Positions 37,437-45,043 of a DNA stretch of 64,000 bases are shown piece after piece; within the stretch, counting starts at the first letter, position 1; every line of letters begins with the position of its first letter. A model generated the notes under the pieces. That model worked only from the letters and a program-made list of their open reading frames with translations, did not search any database and was not told the DNA's origin. Source of the stretch: Piscinibacter sp. XHJ-5 (lineage in GTDB: Bacteria > Pseudomonadota > Gammaproteobacteria > Burkholderiales > Burkholderiaceae_C); assembly GCF_029855045.1 (NCBI RefSeq), contig NZ_CP123228.1, forward strand, positions 1,240,001-1,304,000, in the 5' to 3' direction. Both the position numbers and the translations under genes were made by a program.

Positions 37437-39187
37437 GCCGGCGCCCTCTCCGGCACCGCCGGCGAAGGCGCGGGCGATGCCTGCTGCCCCAGCGACAGCA
37501 CGACGTCCGCCGAACCAGCCAGCGCATCGTCGTGCGTGATGAAGATCAGGACACCCTCGCGCATGAACTCGCGCAGGTTCGCCACCACCAGCTCGCGCGT
37601 GCGCCCGTCCAGCGCGCTGGTGGCTTCGTCGAGGATGAGCACCTGCGGCTCGCGGATCAGTGCGCGCGCGATGCCGAGGCGCTGGCGCTGTCCGCCGGAG
37701 AGGTTCGCGCCCTGGTATTCGAACGGCGCCGACAGCCCGCCGGGCAGCGCGCGCACGTGCTGCTCGAGATCGACCAGGCGCAGCGCCTTCCACAGCGTGT
37801 CGTCGTCGCACTGCCTGCCCAGCAGCAGGTTCTCGCGCACGCTGGTGGAGAAGATGCGTGCCTGCTGTTCGACCAGGATCACGTGCTGGCGCAGCGCGGC
37901 GAGGCTGCCGTGTCCGCCGTTGACGAGCACCGCGCCGCGGTCCGGGCTGATCAGGCCGAGCAGGATGTCGGCCAGCGTCGACTTGCCTGAGCCGGAAGGA
38001 CCCACGATGGCGACCGTCTTGCCCGGAAGGAACGCGAAGTCGAGGCCGTCGAGCACCTTGTGCCCGGGACGGTATCCGTACTCCAGCCCGCGCAGCTCGA
38101 CGGTGTTGACTGCCGCCGCCGGCGCCGCCGGGGCGTGCGACTCGAGATGCGGCGGTGCATTGACCAGCTCGTCGATGTCCGTGGCCGCGCGCAGGTCCAT
38201 CAGCATCACCGACGCGTGGTTCACCGTGGCGCCCAGCGACACGAACAGGCGCATCAGCAGCAGCGTCACGGCGAAGAAGTAGGTCGCGGTGATGTCGCCG
38301 GCACGTTGCGAACCGGGCCACAGCACGACGACGCCGATCAGCAGCGCGATGATGGCCGGCATGAACTTGATGCTGCTCTTGACCGCATCGATCTCGAACA
38401 GCATGCGCACATAGCGGCCGATCTGGTCCGCGTAGCTGCGCAGGAAGAAGGGCTCCGATGCCATCGAGCGGATCGACCGCAGGCCGTTGAGCGCCTCGAT
38501 GTAGCCCGTGCTCGTTTCACGCGCCAGCGCGACCGAGCGGGCGTTGATGCGCATCAGCGCGCGAAATCCCATGCCGACGAGGACCGCGCACGCCGCCAGG
38601 AACCCGACGGTGGCCCAGAACGCCTGCGCCGAGAAGAGGTACAGCAGGCCGAACCCGGCCAGCGCCGACATCAGCGAGGCGAGCGCCTGCGACGCCGTGT
38701 TGATGATGGTGCCGGCGCGAAACGTGTCGTCGCCGGCCAGCGTGATGTAGTAGCCGATCGAGCGCCGGTAGATCAGCGGCATGGGCTCGTCCATCAGCAC
38801 GCGGGCGAAGGTGCGCTCGCTCAGGTGCCGGTGCACCTGCTTGGCCAGCCAGTTGGTCAGCAGCACGTGCACGTAGCCCAGCACGGTGCGCAAGGCGAGC
38901 AGCAGCAGGAAGAGCCAGAGCCAGGTCACCGCCACGGGCTCGAGCTGCAGCTGCTGCGCCACGGCGCTCCAGAAGCGCACCACCGCGCCGCCGCCGGACT
39001 TCGCCCCCGCGCCGTCGGACAGCGGGATCATGAGGCTGAACACGGCGTATTCGAGCGCGAGCAGCACCAGCGCCAGCAGCAGCGCCCAGCGCGCGAGCCG
39101 GAAGCGCTTCAGCACGTAGCCCAGGAAGCGGGGAAAGTGCCGAAGCGCGGTCAGCAGCGTGGGTCGGCCGAGGGTGGGGTCGGACAT
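37433..39187 (-). CDS. ABC transporter, fused permease and ATPase (PglK/MsbA-like flippase)
   Basis: 584-residue half-transporter. A membrane domain with about six helices (residues 30-340) precedes an ATPase domain with Walker A GPSGSGKST, Q-loop region VEQQARIFS, signature LSGGQRQRLG, Walker B VLILDEATSALD and H-loop ITHD. All motifs are intact. The fused layout fits PglK and MsbA, which flip lipid-linked oligosaccharides or lipid A as homodimers, rather than the split Wzm/Wzt type. In this locus it would be a second flippase beside Wzx at 12463. Confidence 0.87.
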   Translation of the reverse strand: MSDPTLGRPTLLTALRHFPRFLGYVLKRFRLARWALLLALVLLALEYAVFSLMIPLSDGAGAKSGGGAVVRFWSAVAQQLQLEPVAVTWLWLFLLLLALRTVLGYVHVLLTNWLAKQVHRHLSERTFARVLMDEPMPLIYRRSIGYYITLAGDDTFRAGTIINTASQALASLMSALAGFGLLYLFSAQAFWATVGFLAACAVLVGMGFRALMRINARSVALARETSTGYIEALNGLRSIRSMASEPFFLRSYADQIGRYVRMLFEIDAVKSSIKFMPAIIALLIGVVVLWPGSQRAGDITATYFFAVTLLLMRLFVSLGATVNHASVMLMDLRAATDIDELVNAPPHLESHAPAAPAAAVNTVELRGLEYGYRPGHKVLDGLDFAFLPGKTVAIVGPSGSGKSTLADILLGLISPDRGAVLVNGGHGSLAALRQHVILVEQQARIFSTSVRENLLLGRQCDDDTLWKALRLVDLEQHVRALPGGLSAPFEYQGANLSGGQRQRLGIARALIREPQVLILDEATSALDGRTRELVVANLREFMREGVLIFITHDDALAGSADVVLSLGQQASPAPSPAVPERAPA

Positions 39188-39200
39188 CTCAGTCGCTGTC

Positions 39201-39893
39201 TCAGGCGGCCTGGAAGATCACCGCGTTGTCGGTCGGCACGTCGAGCTCGGGGTCGTGGATGAACATGATCGGAAGTCCGACGAGCGAGGCGATGTCCTTG
39301 CCCGAATTGAGCCCGTTCACGCGCGGCGGCTTGTACTGGCCCGTGCGCCGATGCTCCGGGTTGGACTCGATGCCGAAGCCGATGTAGCCGCCCGGCTTGA
39401 CGATGCGCTTGCACTCGGCGATGAGGCGCTCGGGCTCGCTGCTGTAGCTCACCACCCAGCCGAGGATCACGGCATCGAAGTGCGCGGCCGGGTATTCGGT
39501 CTTGTGCATGTCGCCGACATCGATCATGTCGCTGTACGAGAACAGGTCGAGTCCGCGCACGTTGCGCATTCCGAGCGACTTGGCCCAGTAGATGTCGTCC
39601 TCGGTGCGCGGTCCGACGATCAGCACGCGCGCGTCGCGCCGGTTGCGCAGGGCCGCGGCCGTGGGGTACAGCAGCAGCGACATCCGGTTCGCCATGCCGA
39701 AGCCGGCGCGGGTGTCCAGCGCCATCAGGTTGTGGTCGATCGTGTGCGCGCCGACGCCGCTGGTCTGCGAGGCGGCCATGCGCGTCCTGCCCTTCAGGAA
39801 GCGGTAGCGCATCCAGCAGTAGTAGTTGCGCACGACGTCGATCTTCAGGATCTCGTAGTAGAGCTTTGCCAGTCGGCCTTGGGCAGCGGTCAT
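39201..39893 (-). CDS. Class I SAM-dependent methyltransferase-like protein
   Basis: 230 residues from ATG 39893. LIVGPRTEDDIYWAKSLG replaces the classic glycine loop, then GLDLFSYSDMIDVGDMH (motif II and metal/ligand region), AVILGWVVSYSSEPE, and IVKPGGYIGFGIES form a recognisable methyltransferase core. It belongs to a group seen in capsule and O-antigen loci. A GTG at 39923 would overlap the dioxygenase stop as GTGA and add ten residues, so the true start is uncertain. The substrate is unknown. Confidence 0.68.
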   Translation of the reverse strand: MTAAQGRLAKLYYEILKIDVVRNYYCWMRYRFLKGRTRMAASQTSGVGAHTIDHNLMALDTRAGFGMANRMSLLLYPTAAALRNRRDARVLIVGPRTEDDIYWAKSLGMRNVRGLDLFSYSDMIDVGDMHKTEYPAAHFDAVILGWVVSYSSEPERLIAECKRIVKPGGYIGFGIESNPEHRRTGQYKPPRVNGLNSGKDIASLVGLPIMFIHDPELDVPTDNAVIFQAA

Positions 39894-39919
39894 GTCTTGC
39901 TTGGCTGGGGTTGTCGTGA

Positions 39920-40948
39920 TCACAGGTACTGCGCGTACACGTCCTTGGAGTGCTGCATCAGCTGCGCGAGGCCGGGATGCGAGACGCGCTTGAGGACGGC
40001 CTTCGGGTAGATCGCGCCGAACAGCGAATTGCTGAACTGCAGCTGCAGGATCAGCCGCGAGTGGCCGGAAACCGCCTTGCCCTTGTGCAGGCCGCGGGTG
40101 TCCTCGACGATGACGGTGCCGCGCGGCGCGGCGAACTCGACCTGCCGCGCCTGGCCGTAGTGGCCGAGCACCTCCTCGTCCGAAAGGCGCACGTAGCCGC
40201 GGCGCAGCATGCTCGGCGGTATTCCGCCCGTGCGGTGCGATCCCTCGATGAACGAGTGCGGTCCGTCCTGCGGACCCACGTCGGTGAGGTAGATGAAGAT
40301 CTTCAGCCACTTGATGCGGTCGAGATCGAAGTGGTAGAACTGCGCCGCCTCGCTGTCCGGTTGCGCATGAAAGGCGGTGTGCCACCACATCGACAACACG
40401 TCCGCGCGCGGGCGGGTCCCCAGATAGGCCTGGGCGAGCGCCAGCAGCGACGGATCGGACAGCAGCGCCTGCACATCGGCGTTGTCCAGCAGGGCCTCGG
40501 GGGGATAGTCGTACCGCACGGCGAGCGGACGCTGCGGGTCGAACAGCGCCATGCGCGGCGCCTGCCCGAGGGGCTCGTGATCCATGCGGCGCACTTGCGC
40601 CGGCGTCTCCAGCGCGAACTTCATCAGCCGCTCGCACATGTCGGGCGGCAGCGCCGCGCGAAACGTCGCGTAGCCGCGCTCGCGCAGCTCGCCGAGGCGG
40701 CCTCGCATGGCGTCGCCGCGCAGGTCACCGAGCACGCCGACCGGGTTCGCGAGCTCGAGCGGGCGCGAGCGAAGCCGGATCGCCGCGCTCAGGAAGTCGT
40801 TGAAGCGTCCGCCGGTGGCGCAGAACAGCTGGATCAGCGCCTGGTGGGCCCAGGGATCGGTCGCCCCCGTGCGCCGGTAGCGCAGCAGCGCGAGGGGGAA
40901 GCGCGCCAGGTTCACCAGCGACCTGACGAAGGTGCGCAACGCTTTCAT
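39920..40948 (-). CDS. Phytanoyl-CoA dioxygenase (PhyH) family protein
   Basis: 342-residue Fe(II)/2-oxoglutarate dioxygenase-like protein. The metal triad appears intact: His206 and Asp208 in FYHFDLD and a distal His288 in TRGLHKG. PQDGPHSFIEGSHR is typical of the family, and the arginine in HSRLIL fits the 2-oxoglutarate contact. Members in sugar loci may hydroxylate or oxidise a sugar or lipid. It is placed between a capsule-type protein and a methyltransferase, so tailoring of the glycan is likely. It overlaps the upstream gene by ATGA. Confidence 0.8.
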   Translation of the reverse strand: MKALRTFVRSLVNLARFPLALLRYRRTGATDPWAHQALIQLFCATGGRFNDFLSAAIRLRSRPLELANPVGVLGDLRGDAMRGRLGELRERGYATFRAALPPDMCERLMKFALETPAQVRRMDHEPLGQAPRMALFDPQRPLAVRYDYPPEALLDNADVQALLSDPSLLALAQAYLGTRPRADVLSMWWHTAFHAQPDSEAAQFYHFDLDRIKWLKIFIYLTDVGPQDGPHSFIEGSHRTGGIPPSMLRRGYVRLSDEEVLGHYGQARQVEFAAPRGTVIVEDTRGLHKGKAVSGHSRLILQLQFSNSLFGAIYPKAVLKRVSHPGLAQLMQHSKDVYAQYL

Positions 40949-42573
40949 GGGGTGCTCCAGGTCGGTTCGCTGCCCGGCAATGCGGCGGCCCCGGAAGGCG
41001 CCCCGAGGAGGCCCTGGACGAACGAATCGAAGCCCGGGAGGGCGGCGAGACGCTCGAAGGCCTGGGCGATCGCATCGGCGCTCGCCTCGGTGTCGTGGCT
41101 CTCGCGCCAGGCGGCGAGCATCGCGTCGCGCAGGGCGATCTGCTCACGCGGCAGGTTGAGGTTGTGCATCACGTAGAACTGCAGCGCCTGCTCGCGCAGC
41201 ACCTTCGGATCGCCGGACAGCTGCAGCGCCTGGCGCAGCAGCTTCACGTACCCGTCCCGGTCGGTGGCCGTGCGGCAGAAGTCGAATGCCACATGAGGAT
41301 GACGCGCGCAGGCAATCGACGGCACGCCGAGGTACGCCATCTCGTGGGCGATGGTTCCGTAGACGGTGACCGCGCACGCCATGCCGGCGTCGACCAGCTG
41401 CCGGTTCGTCACGCCGGACGGGATGAGCTGCATGTCGGGAAAGCGTTGCTTCAGCTCGCCGATCACGCTGTCGCTCAGTGCGATCTGGTTCGGGTGCGGC
41501 TTGACCAGGAACTTGATCGATGCCGCGCGCAGCGTCTCGATGGTGCAGCAGGTCCATTCCCAGAAGTCGGGGAACACCAGGTCGGCGTAGATGTGCGGGC
41601 TGTCGTAGAAGTCGTGCAGGAAGACGACCACCGCGCCGCTCGCGTCGGGGACCTCCGCGGTCGTCGTGCGGTAGGCCGACGACGCCATGTAGAACGTGGC
41701 GCTGTCGATGCCTCCGGACAGGCGCAGCTCCAGCTGCCGACGGGCTTCCTCCATCAGCGCGTCGCGGTTCGGCACGGCGTCGAAATCCCGCCGATAGCGG
41801 ACGGCGTCGCGGGTGTGGAAGGTGTCGTCCAGGCTCAGCTCCTTGCCGAACTGCTGGAAGTTGCCGAAGCACACCACGCGTGTGCCCTCCTGCAGCGCGA
41901 CGCGTGCGGCGATGCCGTGCTGCACATAGGTGGTGTAGGACGCGAGGTACAGCCGAGGACGCACCGAACCGAAGTAGCGGCGGGCACGCCGCACGTCGCG
42001 ATGGGCCTGCCACAGCAGGTAGAACAGGAAGGGATCGTCCAGGCGGATGCGCGGCGAGGGCCTGAAGCGCAAATACGTGTCGAGCACGAGGTCGCCGCAT
42101 GTCACGCCGTCGACCTGCAGCGCCTCGAGCTGCGCCACCGATCGCGCAGCTTTCCAGATCCGCCAGCTTCGCCACGCGTCGATCGCGTCGCCGAGGGGGT
42201 GTCGCAGCGACGTGCTCCGGTAGCCCACGCGGTCGGTGACCACGTCGTACAGCCGCACCCACTGATTCGCGACCAGGCGGCCGAGCGGGAAGGAGCGCAT
42301 CAGCATCGTCTTCCAGCCGGCGCCCACGCGGGCATTGACCGAGCGCGGGACGTACAGGTCGATGGCCGGCTCGGCGCGCGCGCGAAGCGCGTGGCAAAGG
42401 CGCGTGAACAGGCCGAGGTAGAACGGATCCTCGACGCACTGCACGACGATGCCGGCGTCGCCGCGCGCCGGGCGTGTCGGCCGCAGCGGCAGCAGCCGCG
42501 CATGCAGCCCGCGTGCCCGGGGATCGTCGGGCAGGCGGTGGAACAGCGCGCGAACCGATGCTGCGAGCTTCAC
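40945..42573 (-). CDS. Capsule/surface-polysaccharide GT-B-like protein of unknown function
   Basis: 542-residue protein I do not recognise precisely. The C-terminal half has a GT-B-like signature: VVVFLHDFYDSPHIY, FLVKPHPNQIALSDSV, and TVYGTIAHEMAYLGVPSIAC, the last two resembling capsule polysaccharide transferases and CDP-glycerol-type proteins. The N-terminal half (about 1-270) is probably an acceptor domain, with RLYLASYTTYVQHGI the clearest conserved-looking stretch. It directly follows pseI, so transfer of a pseudaminate-type sugar is one possibility. The start is GTG 42573, overlapping the pseI stop by GTGA. Confidence 0.6.
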   Translation of the reverse strand: MKLAASVRALFHRLPDDPRARGLHARLLPLRPTRPARGDAGIVVQCVEDPFYLGLFTRLCHALRARAEPAIDLYVPRSVNARVGAGWKTMLMRSFPLGRLVANQWVRLYDVVTDRVGYRSTSLRHPLGDAIDAWRSWRIWKAARSVAQLEALQVDGVTCGDLVLDTYLRFRPSPRIRLDDPFLFYLLWQAHRDVRRARRYFGSVRPRLYLASYTTYVQHGIAARVALQEGTRVVCFGNFQQFGKELSLDDTFHTRDAVRYRRDFDAVPNRDALMEEARRQLELRLSGGIDSATFYMASSAYRTTTAEVPDASGAVVVFLHDFYDSPHIYADLVFPDFWEWTCCTIETLRAASIKFLVKPHPNQIALSDSVIGELKQRFPDMQLIPSGVTNRQLVDAGMACAVTVYGTIAHEMAYLGVPSIACARHPHVAFDFCRTATDRDGYVKLLRQALQLSGDPKVLREQALQFYVMHNLNLPREQIALRDAMLAAWRESHDTEASADAIAQAFERLAALPGFDSFVQGLLGAPSGAAALPGSEPTWSTP

Positions 42574-43634
42574 CGCGGCTCCACCTGATCGACGAGCAGG
42601 TCCCACGACAGCGGAGTCCCGCGGGCCACGTCGCGAACGACCCGCGCGCCCAGCGCCCGCTCGAGGTACTTCGGCGGCAGTCCCTTGCCGGGCCGGATGG
42701 CGCGCAGCGACCGGGCGTCCAGCACCTCGCCTGCCTTCATGTCGCGAACGATGTAGAGCGTGCGGCGGAACACCTTGGACGCCTCCTCCGCCGCTGTCGC
42801 GCCGTAGAAGACCTGCCCCAGCGCCTGCCAGGCCCGCTCGGTCTCGACCACCAGGCTTTCCATCTCCTGCGGCTCCAGCGAGAAGGTGGAGTCGACGCCG
42901 CCGTCGGCGCGCCGCAGGGTGAAGTGCTTCTCGATCACGGTGGCGCCGAGCGCGACGCTGGCGACCGACACGCCGACGCCCATGGTGTGGTCGGACAGGC
43001 CGACCTCGCAACCGAACAGCTGGCGCAGGTGAGGAATCGTCAGGATGTTGGTGTTCTTCGGCGTGGCGGGATAGGTGCTGGTGCACTTGAGCAGCACCAG
43101 ATCGCGGCAACCTGCCTCGCGCGCGGCGCGCACCGTCTCGTCGAGCTCTGCGAGCGTCGCCATGCCGGTGGAAATGATCATCGGCTTGCCGGTCGCCGCC
43201 ACGCGCCGGATCAGCGGCAGATCGGTGTTCTCGAACGAGGCGATCTTGTAGCAGGGCACGTCGAGCGTCTCGAGGAAGTCGACGGCGCTGGCATCGAACG
43301 GCGTGCTGAACGGAATCATGCCGAGCTTGCGCGCGTGGGCGAAGATCGGCTCGTGCCATTCCCATGGCGTGTACGCCTCGGCGTACAGCTTGTACAGGCT
43401 GGTGCCCTTCCACAGGCTGTTCTTGTCGGAGATGAAGAACTCGCCCTCGTCGAGGTCGAGCGTCATCGTGTCCGGCGTGTAGGTCTGGATCTTCAGCCCG
43501 TGCGCGCCGCTGGCGGCGGCCGCCTCGACGATGGCCAGGGCGCGTTCCAGCGACTGGTTGTGGTTGCCCGACATCTCGGCGATGACGAAGGGCGCGGCCG
43601 CAGGGCCGATCTCTCTGTGGGCGATGCGAAACAT
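42570..43634 (-). CDS. pseI: Pseudaminic acid synthase (NeuB family)
   Basis: 354-residue enzyme that condenses phosphoenolpyruvate with a 6-deoxy-hexose to give a nine-carbon nonulosonic acid. The N-terminal NeuB TIM barrel has FVIAEMSGNHNQSL, the form usual in PseI, then GLKIQTYTPDTMTLD, YKIASFENTDLPLIR, KPMIISTGMA and GLSDHT. A C-terminal SAF domain (from about residue 285, RRTLYIVRDMKAGEVL) completes it. The pseB and pseC genes and the PseG domain in the same operon support pseudaminate over sialate or legionaminate. Confidence 0.93.
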   Translation of the reverse strand: MFRIAHREIGPAAAPFVIAEMSGNHNQSLERALAIVEAAAASGAHGLKIQTYTPDTMTLDLDEGEFFISDKNSLWKGTSLYKLYAEAYTPWEWHEPIFAHARKLGMIPFSTPFDASAVDFLETLDVPCYKIASFENTDLPLIRRVAATGKPMIISTGMATLAELDETVRAAREAGCRDLVLLKCTSTYPATPKNTNILTIPHLRQLFGCEVGLSDHTMGVGVSVASVALGATVIEKHFTLRRADGGVDSTFSLEPQEMESLVVETERAWQALGQVFYGATAAEEASKVFRRTLYIVRDMKAGEVLDARSLRAIRPGKGLPPKYLERALGARVVRDVARGTPLSWDLLVDQVEPR

Positions 43635-43658
43635 GGTCTCACTCTGTGGGTCAACGGG

Positions 43659-44345
43659 TCATTCGATGCGGCGGCCGATCTCGAACGCCTCGGCTGCCTC
43701 GCAGCCGGCGGTGGCGCCGCGCCAGCGGGCCAGGTGCTCGAGTGCCTGCACGGAACGGGCGTGCGGGAACGGCCGCATCTCGCTGGCGTAGGCCTGCAGC
43801 GCATCGAGCTTGCGCTGCAGCGTCGAGCCGATGTCGACGAACAGGTTCGGCCGGAACGGCGCCATCGAGGACGCCGGCCGCCATTCGGTGCTCGAGGCCA
43901 CCTCGAAGAACAGCAGCTCGCGCACGCAGCTGCCGGGCAGGGGTCGGCAGGCGGCGACGGCCGCCTGATGGACGATGCCGTGGTCGACATTGACGTCGCC
44001 CAGGTGATGGGTGAGCACCCGTGATGGCTGCACGCGGGCCATCTCGTCCTCGATGCGCTTGACGACGTCGAGCAGCTCGACCCCGTCCATGCGGTTGTCG
44101 GCGAAGGCCTCCAGCTGAACCGATGCGGCGCCGAGGATGGAGGCCGCACGTCGGGCCGACGTTTCGAGGGCGGACAGCTCCTCGGTCCGCGCCGAGCGGT
44201 CACGCGCCACGGAGCGGCTCGTCGCGCCCTCGGCGAGGATCAGGATGTGGACCTGCCAGCCTTGGTCGGCCATGCGTGCGATGGTTCCGCCGCAGCCGAG
44301 CACCTCGTCGTCGGGATGGGCAGCCAGCACCAGAGCGGTCTTCAT
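43659..44345 (-). CDS. PIG-L family N-deacetylase
   Basis: 228-residue zinc deacetylase-like protein. The family motif AAHPDDEVLGCGGT is at residues about 8-21, and the second metal site is in THHLGDVNVDH. Known PIG-L proteins remove acetyl groups from N-acetylglucosamine-type substrates. Here it sits between the formyltransferase and pseI genes, so it could free an amino group on a pseudaminate precursor for another acyl group. That is inference. Its start overlaps the formyltransferase stop by ATGA. Confidence 0.85.
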   Translation of the reverse strand: MKTALVLAAHPDDEVLGCGGTIARMADQGWQVHILILAEGATSRSVARDRSARTEELSALETSARRAASILGAASVQLEAFADNRMDGVELLDVVKRIEDEMARVQPSRVLTHHLGDVNVDHGIVHQAAVAACRPLPGSCVRELLFFEVASSTEWRPASSMAPFRPNLFVDIGSTLQRKLDALQAYASEMRPFPHARSVQALEHLARWRGATAGCEAAEAFEIGRRIE

Positions 44346-45043
44346 GGCGTCTCCTTGCGCGGCGAGAGCGTGATGCGAACGTCGGCGTCGACGCCGTCGT
44401 GGGACAGCCGCGAGCGGCGGAACTCGAGGCGCAGGTCGCCGACCTGCAGGAAGGCGGGCGGATAGCCGTCGGCGTCGAGCATGCGGATGTGGTCGTGCAC
44501 CTGCTCCAGCCGCGCCAGGCCGGACAGGTCGCCGTCCTCGGGACGGCGTCGGCGAAAGATGACCGGCTCGCCCTGCTGATCCACCGGGCGGATGGATTGC
44601 TCGACGATCTCCAGGATCATGTCCTTCATGAGGCGAGCCGCGCGCAGGAAGATCTCCTCGGCCGCACCGTTGAGCGACAGCGGCTTCTTCAGGTAGATCG
44701 GTCCCGCATCGAGCTCGCGCGTGCAGCGCAGCGCACTGAGCTGAGTCGTCTCGATGCCCCGCACGATCAGGTTCTGCAGGGGGCTGCCGCCGCGGCCGAA
44801 AGGCAGGTCGGTCATGTGGAACACGACGCACTCGAAGCGCTCGTGGACCTCGGCGGGAATGATCCAGGACCAGTGCGGCAGGAACACGTACTGGGGAGCG
44901 ATGGCGCTCAAGGCCTGCGCCGAGAGCTCGGACTTCTGCCGCAGGCGCACGACCTCGAGCCGGGGCACGGCGCGCAGCTGCCGCTCGAGCCCGTCGTAGC
45001 GCGCATGCGGGGTGGCGATGACGATGACGCGGCGATCAGTCAT
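44342..45043 (-). CDS. Formyltransferase-like protein in the pseudaminate module
   Basis: 233-residue protein related to methionyl-tRNA and sugar formyltransferases. The C-terminal end of the catalytic core, LPFGRGGSPLQNLIVRG, then ALRCTRELDAGPIYLKK, fits the family and includes the conserved aspartate before GPI. The usual catalytic Asn-X-His is changed: VVFHMTDLP has Val where Asn is expected. The protein is too short for a tRNA formyltransferase. I take ATG 45043 as start because it begins at the first beta strand. Transfer of a formyl or other acyl group to an amino sugar is the likely role. Confidence 0.72.
   Translation of the reverse strand: MTDRRVIVIATPHARYDGLERQLRAVPRLEVVRLRQKSELSAQALSAIAPQYVFLPHWSWIIPAEVHERFECVVFHMTDLPFGRGGSPLQNLIVRGIETTQLSALRCTRELDAGPIYLKKPLSLNGAAEEIFLRAARLMKDMILEIVEQSIRPVDQQGEPVIFRRRRPEDGDLSGLARLEQVHDHIRMLDADGYPPAFLQVGDLRLEFRRSRLSHDGVDADVRITLSPRKETP

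Noticed and set aside
43659..45043. Methionyl-tRNA formyltransferase (fmt)
   Set aside because: The 233-residue protein lacks the C-terminal tRNA-binding domain, its catalytic Asn is missing, and the neighbours are nucleotide-sugar genes; only 44342-45043 was considered for this label.
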